From the NCBI GenBank assembly GCA_002633005.1, contig NMRA01000308.1, positions 352,455 through 416,454 of the forward strand: a DNA stretch of 64,000 nucleotides, in the 5' to 3' direction. The notes beneath the pieces are model-generated. The model had not been told where the DNA came from. It ran no database searches and was given only the letters and a program-made list of their open reading frames with translations. The stretch comes from Phoronis australis. Its lineage: Eukaryota > Phoronida > Phoronidae. Of this stretch, positions 11,949-21,016 are shown piece after piece. The first letter of the stretch is position 1. Every line of letters starts with the position of its first letter. Made by a program: the position numbers and the translations under genes.

Positions 11949-12762
11949 GGCGGCGTTCTACAGGAAAAAGGGCGTCGACCTCTTCATGAAGGAATGCATA
12001 AGCGTGCCTGGACTGACCATGAAGATTCTCTTCAAAGATGTCGGTAACGTATTCTTTGCGCTCTTTGAGGAAAAATACAAAGACTTGTATTATACCTTCA
12101 AACATAATATCGTCGGAAGTCCCAGTATTGTTTTCCACAGATACCACGAAAAGGGAAAGACGTTTATACGCCAAAGGGAGATGGAGACTACGACCCACGT
12201 CGAGGCCGATCGTTAAACTCGTTACCAACTTGACTGTTAACATAACACACATGATTGATCACCCCATCGGCGCACCTGTTTCACTTCCACCATACTTTGC
12301 AGATAATAAAGGCTCTTGGGCGACGACAAGCGACGCAAACGGGAAACACGACGATCGATTGTGTTTCTGGCCGCTCATCGATCGTGATCTCGAAAGGCTT
12401 TAGAGAAGTTGACCAAACAACTTTACGACCAATATCTTCGTCATAAGGGTATCCCATCGAAACAGTTTCAAGGCGTTTTCCTGGGCGATGTTCCAGAACT
12501 GCAAGTCGTGTTTTAAATCAGCATCTCCGCATACGGGTTGGAAGAGTCCGACGGCGGATCGCTTGCTTTGTCGACCGCATCGCCGGTTTGACGACGAACT
12601 TCTTCTCAACTTGAACGAAGACCGACTTTTCGTACATTCACGACATCAAGAAGTGTTGTAGGTCTTACCAATGCAATCTCTGTGGTTCGTGTTGGGATAC
12701 CGCGTGGAAATTATCTAGACACCAACAAACGTGCGAGAACAGTGTGAGGTACGCTTTCCAAG
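11947..12762 (+). pseudogene. Polymerase relic, inverted N-terminal and middle segments
   Basis: Plus-strand sequence that also reads as parts of the same polymerase family. At 11,947-12,216 is a middle segment with GVDLFMKE, SVPGLTMKILF and FHRYHEKGKT. At about 12,230-12,403 is an N-terminal segment with IDHPIGAPVSLPPYF and DRLCFW. At about 12,405-12,535 is LTKQLYDQYLRHKGIP, and at about 12,640-12,762 a zinc-finger-like YQCNLCGSCW ... LSRHQQTC. The pieces are in different frames, face the opposite way from the palm fragment, and the middle segment precedes the N-terminal one. The order fits no single gene, so inversion plus a second rearrangement is inferred. Confidence 0.7.
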
Positions 12763-13321
12763 GAAAAACGTGTTTGTTTGCTAATACAGCGTTAGCAATT
12801 TGATCATTGTTTATTAATTAAGCGTTAACAACGGGTTCAATTAAACCTATTACGTAATGAGGTGTGACGTCATTGACACTTCTGTCTGGTAGTCGGATGA
12901 TGTCCCTTCCAATTGCATACATCTCATGTGACCTTTCCTCTCGGATTTATGACCTTTGACCCAGGAGCCTCCCAAATAGGGCGCCTAAACAACTTACTAT
13001 ATTACTAACGTCCAAAATGGAACGAATGATTGAAATTTGTGAATCCTTAAAACGCTATGAATTGCAGAGCCTGCAAAATTTAACGAGTCAATGAATTTGT
13101 AAACTGCAAAGAAATGATGACGTCATGAAATACGAAGAATCGATGAATCTGTAAAATGCGATGTTTTAATGAACCTGCAAACAAGGGGCGAAGTTAGTTA
13201 ATCGATAATCCATGTAATGCTATAAATTAATCACGAATTGCTGAATCGAGTCTTAAGAGTTCTCCAATGCAAAGAATTGACGAAAACATGAAATAGCTGT
13301 CTCGAAATAAAGCCTCACATT

Positions 13322-13852
13322 ACGGCGTTTTCCTGTTGCTCCCAACTTGTTCGATTCTATAGCCCAACAACAAGTTGGAAAGTTTACCCCTGTAGCCAAT
13401 ATCTTACACGACTGATTAACTCCATTCTGGCATTCATGGTTGGAGGGCCAGCTCTCTTTTGTTCGATAATTGCTCTAATCTCCAATAAGATCGTATCATA
13501 GCATGTGGGCTGTGCTGTTAAAAATAAAAGTTAAGTCATAACATATTTGAACATAAACCAATAGCATTTCTGAAATGCTCGTCAAATGGTGATCATGTTT
13601 AGTTTTTGAATCGCCAAAATCGCCCAACTAAAACCGAAGTTACGACAATCTATTCTTTCCGAACTTACCAATTCGCTTTGGGTTTGACTGTGTTCACACG
13701 TGGTCTGTAATAAGCCTGGTAAATAATTGGCCTGCCTGTTGTCATATCAGACAAAAGTCGGACTGTGCTTGGCAGTTAACAAAGAACATAGGTGTTATCA
13801 CACGCTCACAACCTTCTACGTCTGGTAAAGTCTCTGAACGGGAAAACGCCGT
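13322..13852. mobile_element. 531-bp inverted-repeat element (MITE-like), right copy, inverted
   Basis: Reverse-complement partner of the element at 9,752-10,282 and exactly the same length. It starts ACGGCGTTTTCCTGT and ends ACGGGAAAACGCCGT. Flanks are CATT (13,318-13,321) and CATG (13,853-13,856), an imperfect 4-bp duplication. The two copies could be mistaken for the long terminal inverted repeats of one 4.1-kb polymerase transposon. The empty site in polymerase copy 1 and each copy's own inverted ends argue instead for two separate insertions. Confidence 0.85.
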
Positions 13853-13948
13853 CATGCCTCCTGTAACGTCACGAAATTGGGTCAAGGAGAAAGTCTAAAG
13901 TCATTTCGTGTCTCTAGCTATTTACCTCCTCTGTTACGGGGACGATCA

Positions 13949-14235
13949 TGCCTCTAACCACTCCGTATCTGATGAATACACACATTTCATGCCCCTATCT
14001 ACTCGGTTACTGATGAATACACACATTTCATGCCCCTAACCACTCGGTTACGGGTGAATACACACATTTCATGCCCCTATCTACTCGGTTACTGATGAAT
14101 ACACACATTTCATGCCCCTAACCACTCGGTTAGTGCTGAATACACACATTTCATGCCCCTAACCACTCGGTTACGGGTGAACACACACATTTCATGCCCC
14201 GAACCACTCGGTTACGGGTGAATACACACATTTCT
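13949..14235. repeat. Minisatellite, 41-bp unit, 7 copies
   Basis: Head-to-tail units of the form CATGCCCCTAACCACTCGG then TTACGGGTGAATACACACATTT. Successive CATGCCCC motifs at 13,988 and 14,029 fix the period at 41 bp. Two variants (CTAACCACTCGG / CTATCTACTCGG) alternate in the left half, indicating duplication of a dimer. Confidence 0.95.
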
Positions 14236-15850
14236 ACAAGATTTGATAAAACACCGTTAAAATTTTGAATCAATAAGACAATAAAAATGTATGATCGTAC
14301 AAAAGATAAATCTAAAGTCCGTTCTTAAAGATACTCTCTCCTTTACTTTCACCAATTTATAACACAGGATATGAGTTTTGTTAGTAGAAAGAAATTACTA
14401 AAATATCAACATTTCGTATTTTCAGCCCTATTTGTGTCTGCCTTATTTTACTATCGTTTTGAAATCCGACTTTCCGCGGAAACCTCATTTACATATGGCG
14501 GCAGTTGAGTGAGTATCCATATCGCATGAGCCAGCTGTCACTCACTGCAGCAGCCATTTTAGGTGGTGGTGCACCAGTAAAATAAAAATTAAACAAAAAA
14601 ATCCCATTGAACTCACTTAAGTTTGAAAATATTTGGAGTGATGTTGAACGAGTAATTATTTGGAGTTAAGTTTCGTTTCAAATAACCTGCGTTAAAATCA
14701 GTTTTATGAAGTTTTTAAACTAGAATGAAGAACACAGAATATCTTTAACGTTTTGCAGCGGCCCTAAATGTGTATACCCGTGGATCAACTTTTGGAGGTA
14801 GAATTACTATTTTCAATGGTATAAGTAGAAATTATTAATCTTCTTACACTCCACTATTTTCAAAAGTTTTTTTATGTTTTCCACATAAATGTAATGGTGA
14901 AGAATCAGAGATTTCTCGTGAAATCGTCAATTTGACAATGGCGTTAGAATGAATGTTATCAAAATCATATGATTGTTAAGTTTTAGAACAAATTTAATTT
15001 ATCATAGGACAAAAATTTTTTATCTTTCTTTGCGAAAAGCTCGGTCACACGACATAGCGGCCAAATCTCAAAGCGTGCTGGATACCTTAGCCGTTCACAA
15101 AGGTCGCTCGTGTGCCACGTTTCACGCAGTTGCTACGGAGCGCGCGATGAGTGAATTGACTCAGGTAGTAGTCGAGCAGACATTTTTTGACCCTAGAAAT
15201 ACTGTTTCTACTGAACTTTTTTTGCAGATAGAATAAAATATTATAGGTGGAGGTCATTTAGGCCAACGATAAATACACCATAAAACACGTCTGGTGGTGT
15301 TTGAAAATAAAAATAGGTCGCCAATTACAAATTATATGCTGGCCGACAAACTGCCCTCCTCGCATCAGCCGCTTAGATAGCGAAGCCAAGTGACGGCAGA
15401 TAATGAGACAATTGGGTCCCTGATAATGATTCCAGACCCCAGCTTAATTCTTATTTTTCATTACAAGTTCAGTCGCGATTCATGAAGTAATCGGCTGCAA
15501 AATCCTTACCGAATCATTGAACAGTTCATATTATCGCATTTGTGGACTTTAACTATTCACCGAGACTATCGACACGCATCACTAATTTATCATTTTCTTC
15601 GAAATGCGTACGTGATAGTAGTCACAAAAATTTTCCTCCTGTCACGCAAAATTTGTATGACCGATAGTGATCGCAATGAATTGAATAAATCGTCGCTTGC
15701 AGGTCACAGCGACGGTATACATTTTTTTAACAATAATTCTAAAATTATGTTTTATTTCCTTAAGAATTACCCCCAAATTTCCCCGCTCATGCTGGCAAAT
15801 TGTCAAAATTTTGGAAAAATGTGATTACAGCTGAGCGTATTTTCCAGTTA
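14236..15850. other. Non-coding stretch, nothing recognised
   Basis: AT-rich sequence with no supported exon. A moderate plus-strand frame at 14,973-15,236 has no recognisable domain. Confidence 0.45.
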
Positions 15851-15960
15851 GTCACGTGACTGATATTTATTTTAAATACACGCCCCTCAGCAGAGCGCAT
15901 TCATTGTGGCACTCCCGATTTCATTTTCACAGCTTCTGGAAAATACGAATTGCCGATCAG
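15851..15960 (+). promoter_or_regulatory. Possible promoter and 5' non-coding exon of the small gene at 17.7 kb
   Basis: A perfect 10-bp palindrome GTCACGTGAC (15,851-15,860), the preferred site of bHLH-zipper factors such as USF and TFEB/MITF, is followed by an AT-rich TATA-like TATTTATTTTAAATA (15,864-15,878). About 80 bp further the sequence reads GATCAG|GTAAGG (junction 15,960/15,961), a strong splice donor. The coding exon at 17,713 is preceded by an acceptor-like TATGGTTTCAG, so a spliced leader exon is plausible. No transcript evidence is available. Confidence 0.4.
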
Positions 15961-17712
15961 GTAAGGCATATATGCGCTTATATGTCAGGTAAGGTAAAAA
16001 TGTATGCACAAATATAGTAACTGAAATAATCCACAACCGGTTTTGAATATTGTGCGATTTTTATTAAAATGTAACATTATTTTCAGACTGAAATTTTCAA
16101 GCAATATTTTAAGATACTAATAATTAAGAACACACGATGCGAAAAATGTCTCAGAAGTAGCTTTAATTCGTATAATATAGTCTTGCATTATATACTACAT
16201 TTTCGTACATTACTCTCTAAAAAGTAAAATTCGTTGGCATTCAACTTGGCCAGCAATTTGGTGGTGCACAAAAAATTCCGAAGTGGTACCCAAAAGTTTA
16301 CATTAAGATATTGGTGTCTAGTTGATGCAAAGTCATTGGCCTTGATTTTATTGATGTATAGCTTTGGCCTAAGCTAATAACTTATGTGAAAATTATTACT
16401 AACGCATGTACATATAAGTTAACTTGAAAAGCTTTACAGTAAGCATAACTGCACGTGGGTTTCCAGGCCCGTAGCCAGCATTGCGCAGGGAGTGGTTCGA
16501 ATTTCTTGACTGGTGGACCTTTGATATTTTACAAACGTCCGTCGAAACCGTGGAGTTTTCATTAAGGGCCTCAGTTGACGCATCTTAATCAAGATGAAGG
16601 AAATTTGTATACGCAACGATGACTCTCAACTCTATGCTTTTGAGATGAGACGGAATTAATAATACCAGAGATGAGATGTCGCAACGTTTGCTTGCAACGA
16701 ACGAGACTCAATTCGGATATAATGTGGTCCAAATCAGGCGTGATTACACCTACTTGGACAGAAATATTTAGTCGGAGAATAACTTGACGAAATTTTTATC
16801 TAGTTATATATTTGTGTGTTACTTAAGTTGCTTACATCGTTGGAAATGGGAACAGCCCACTACTTATCATTCGGTTTGCCATTTAAAACTGCAAACATGC
16901 TTTAGAATTTTATGTAATGTAAACGAAAATAAAACATGTTTTTGAATTTCTGTTGTATTTCATAAAAATTGATATTAACCTCACGAAACCAACGCAAGAT
17001 TTTTTAGTTTTATTACTGTCAGTTTTAAAACACTTAGTGTGAATCTGATGCAAGGTTATAGTCAGTTTGTCACTCAGCTGAAAGAGTGTATTGAAATTAT
17101 CAGTAAAACTAGATAGATGTTGTTACTAATATGACCATAAATTGAAATTAAACTATGTAGCTTTACAATAGACGCGACTTTTGTTCCCTAAAATTTAGAT
17201 CTAATACAAATATGCCAATGTTTTGACAGTATTGTATTTCTAAATTTCACTTTTGATTCATGAATTCAGTGATTACCCAATGTGATCAGATTTCTTCGAA
17301 AAAATCCCAAACGTTTGTAAGAATGTTGAAATGAAAACGACATTAAAAAAATATAATACTGTACTCCGATTCAAACTGATTGATTCAGTTGCGTTTTGTA
17401 ATGTGCCTCGAAATGGAAAGGCAGTTAAAATTAGTAAGATTCACAAGAAAAAGGGCCACATTGGTACCTTTGGACCAGAGATAAGGAAGTCGCCCTTTTT
17501 CTGGGAAAAATGTCACATCACTTTTTCTGGGTACGAAAGTCGCCACTTTCTTAGAAAAAAGAGGCACACCACTATCTCTGGACCAAAGATACGTAAATTA
17601 CCACTTTTTCAAGGAATTTTTTTTTCGACTGCGGCCTAAAAATAGAAAGAAAACTTGGCTGTCCCTTCAATACTTCAGTAACCAATGTCCATGGAACTCG
17701 TATGGTTTCAGA

Positions 17713-18988
17713 ATGAGCTCCTCCCAACAGTCAAAGGGTTATTACGGCGGCACCGGTGACAAAGCCGACCTGGGTAATCATTCCAACCAGTGCAACCCTA
17801 ACCACGGCCAATACCAAGGTCATCAAAGGTGAGTCGGATACCTTTTCTAGTCTTTATGAATTACAGACGCACAGTTGATTCACAAATTTCACGATAGCAC
17901 TTATTTTTATAATTATGCTCAGCTACTATTATTAAACTTTTAATGAATTTTATGGGAACTGACGTCATAGTTAGATTAATCTTAGCTTGTCATCTTGCAG
18001 CAAATACGTAACGACTTATTTAGAAGTTCATGAAAATTGTTTAATCGTCAACATTTAAAGAGGCCTGGAACGCGATAAACAGACTAAATTGCAATAGTGA
18101 AAGTGGTTTCCTGCCACTGAAACAGAATTCAACCTGCTCATCAGGTATTTTTTAGGGTTTTTTCGTAAAGATTTTAAATTTCTGTTGATACCAAAGCGTT
18201 TTCTTTTAGTTTCAAATTTAAAAAAAGATCAGTCAACTATTCGCCCCCTTTTCGATTTTTCTCCCACAAGGCAAAGCACGTCTCCTTATTTGGTATGACA
18301 AGACATTGACGTAGCACATTTCCTTATATGGAAAATACGACCTTTGACTTCAAGCAACTGATTTTGAGCGCATGCGCACATTAATCGTAAGAGGAAAAAA
18401 GATTAGAAACTCTGTGGTAATCACACAAATTTTCCTTCGCGTGTAAATCAAAAATAGTGAATTTTGTGATTGTTTCTGAAAATTTTCTCACAGGGGAAAG
18501 TGAATTACTCTATACTAGACGTTGCAAGATGGTACTTTCTTCAGGAATGGTTTAAAAGTTATTTTTGAAGAGCTTTCGCATTCCACGCCTCTTTAACGTA
18601 AGGGGATTTCGTTTTAGTTTTTAAAGAAATTGTTTATCATAAACCCCATAAACCATATACTTTCTTCCCAGGCGTATTTGCGTTCTCATGGTATCAACGA
18701 GTTTTTTCTGAAGACAAGAAATAAATTTCTCATCTAAGTAAGGAACCAGGTGATACCATTTTTACGACAAGTGGCTAAAATCAAAACGGTTTTTAACAGA
18801 AGACGTGGATTCATTTAACCTTTACAGAAGCAACAGTTGACGCATAATAACTTCTCACTGTTGTTAACGACTCGAAATATTGTGTTTTCAGTGGTTACCA
18901 AGGTACAGGCACCAAGGCGGATTTGTCGAGCCACAGTAACCAAATGAACCCCAACAACCCGCGCTACAACCCCCAGTGGAAGAAGTAG
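17713..18988 (+). CDS. Small two-exon gene; 70-residue protein with a duplicated GTG-KADL/HSNQ/NPN motif
   Basis: Coding exon 1 is 17,713-17,828, starting ATGAGCTCC and ending CATCAAAG before GTGAGT. Exon 2 is 18,892-18,988, after TGTGTTTTCAG and ending TGGAAGAAGTAG. The phases join (2 + 1) to give 70 residues. The protein is two diverged copies of one ~28-residue module: GTGDKADLGNHSNQCNPN in exon 1 and GTGTKADLSSHSNQMNPN in exon 2. One module per exon implies internal exon duplication. It is hydrophilic and rich in Gly, Asn, Gln and Tyr, with no signal peptide, membrane segment or known catalytic motif. I do not recognise a named family and propose no function. AATAAA signals lie at 19,736 and 19,744; if used, the 22-bp minisatellite would be in the 3' UTR. 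Confidence 0.8.
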
Positions 18989-19150
18989 GGCATAAACGGG
19001 GAGCTTTCAAAAAGGGACATAGATCTCTTGAAATGTAAATCTGCATAGTACAGAAGACAGAATCAACAGCTTCAACCATCCTTTATAAGTGATTAGCAGT
19101 ACAAAGAATATTTCAACACGCTCATAGTGAAACCTAATATCTAAGTTGTG

Positions 19151-19560
19151 ACACGTGCTATAACATCTTGTGACAAATGCTATAACATCTTGTGACACAT
19201 GCTATATCTTGTGACACATGCTATAATATCTTGTGACACATGCTATAACATCTTGTGACACATGCTATAATATCTTGTGACATATGCTATAACATCTTGT
19301 GACACATGCTATAATATCTTGTGACACATGCTATAATATCTTGTGACACGTGCTATAACATGTTGTGACACGTGCTATAATATCTTGTGACACATGCTAT
19401 AACATCTTGTGACACGTGCTATAATATCTTGTGGCACATGCTATAATATCTTGGGACACATGCTATAACATGTTGTGACACATGCTATAATATCTTGTGA
19501 CACATGCTATAACATGTTGTGACACATGCTATAACATCTTGTGACACATGCTATAACATC
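19151..19560. repeat. Minisatellite, about 22-bp unit, about 18 copies
   Basis: Units of CTTGTGACACATGCTATAA plus CAT or TAT, about 160 bp after the stop codon of the small gene. Most units hold CACATG and a few the canonical E-box CACGTG. One-base variants (TGTTGTG, TTGGGAC) mark individual units. Confidence 0.93.
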
Positions 19561-19735
19561 AACGTTTTACTGCAGATATGAATTATTGAAGACGAAATTT
19601 GTAGCAAGGGGTTGAAAATACCTCCGTATTACAATCTCACAGAATTCGAGCTTGTTTAATATTTTTATTATTTTGAAATTGTAAAAAATGAAGTTGTGAT
19701 ATGAACAGACAATTGTAACGAGTAGAGAAGAAAGA

Positions 19736-19749
19736 AATAAATGAATAAA
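19736..19749 (+). terminator. Possible polyadenylation signals for the small gene
   Basis: Two AATAAA hexamers (19,736-19,741 and 19,744-19,749) lie about 750 bp downstream of the stop codon at 18,988. They are the first such pair seen on this strand after the gene. Confidence 0.35.
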
Positions 19750-19829
19750 TTGGTGAAATTGGCACGTTCACTTGGTGGCATTGAACAGTTAGGCTGTGGC
19801 GGCGGTCAGTTTGAACTCCCAAAATTTGA

Positions 19830-19976
19830 AAATCCAGGGGTAGGCCCCTCTAAAATTCTCCCAGATTCCATTTGACAGTTCGGGGGTGCCGAATTTTTGA
19901 CGGCCAAAACCATGGCTAATTCTCTGACCTGCCCCCCCCCCAACTCAAAATCCTGGTTCCGCTCCTTGGACAATCC
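19830..19976. mobile_element. Possible small transposon fragment related to the one at 34,854-35,083
   Basis: It shares GGGGTAGGCCCCTCTAAAAT on the left and CCCCCAACTCAAAATCCTGG on the right with the element in the WDR44 intron (CCCCCTAAAATTCT and CCCCCCTAACTCAAAATCCT). The outer ends are degraded and no target duplication is visible. Confidence 0.4.
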
Positions 19977-20895
19977 CGGGGATGCAGCCATCAAGAGTTG
20001 AGTAACCGTGAACCAACACGGAGGGTATACGAATGGGCCTAAGACCAGTTCACTGATCGGTAGCAAGGAGGTGCCTCAATAGCTATAGCTGAGATCTCAC
20101 TGTGGGAAAATACGAAATTCCGGATGAACTAAAGCTAGTTGGTGGTCAGCTTAGCTGTGATTCACTTGAGACAGGCAGCTTGTATCGCCCATCTGCGTTC
20201 GCTCTAAGGTCAAGATTCGTTTTATTGCGCTCCAGCTTCGGGAAAATTTTATTTTATTTTGGTCATTCTTTGAAGGAGTTTTTTCGATGAGGTAAGGCGC
20301 TGAAGTCCCTGTTATAGTGCCTTTGGGGCTATTTCAAAATCCCTCGTTGAAACACGACCGGCAGTCCATTTTCTGGTGGCTGGGGAAAATGATACAGAGT
20401 GTGCCGCAAAAATGTACACACTACAACGCCTGGAATTCAATTTCAGTTGCCGTGGATCACTGAGATTCTGTGCGGGCCTACTGCATGGTTACGTCTTATT
20501 TTTAACGTGGTTGCGTCAGTCATGACGTGCACGAAATCAAGTCAAGCAAACAATTCAGTTTTGAAAAACAAAAATTCATTGGTCAATACTACTGGAAACC
20601 AAAAACACCAAGAAAGTGCAAGGACAACCTTTCCAAGCAATGATTTTAATTTTATTTATTCAAAGTTTTTTTAAAACGTTTTTTCGATCTACGGTTGTGA
20701 GTCCGAATTTCATCAATGTCTGAGAGTTATTTTAGATATGCACAATCGTCTAAGTGTACTTTGCTGTTTGGGGATCTGATTATAGAGTTTTCCAACTTCA
20801 GGCTGCAATTAAATTCACGGAAACATCATCAATTCTTACAAGATTAGTTTCTAATTGTAAAAATCATCTATGAATCTATCGATTTTCGTAGATAC

Positions 20896-21016
20896 ATACA
20901 CAAAACGTACCTCGATTGGCGTACATGAAGTAATATCCCACTCGACCTTATTCCGCGTATCGACCGAGACCGAAGAGATATTACTTCATCTACGCCAATC
21001 GAGGTGCGTTTTGTAT
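20896..21016. repeat. Fold-back (inverted repeat) with ~40-nt arms
   Basis: The left arm (20,896-20,937, containing CCTCGATTGGCGTA and ATGAAGTAATATC) is the near-perfect reverse complement of the right arm (20,977-21,016, containing GATATTACTTCAT and TACGCCAATCGAGG). The loop is 39 nt and GC-richer than its surroundings. It may be a very short fold-back transposon or an RNA hairpin; no flanking duplication was recognised. Confidence 0.85.

Noticed and set aside
9752-13852. A single 4.1-kb transposon with 531-bp terminal inverted repeats
   Set aside because: Each 531-bp copy has its own inverted ends and flanking 4-bp repeats, and polymerase copy 1 shows the site without the left insert.
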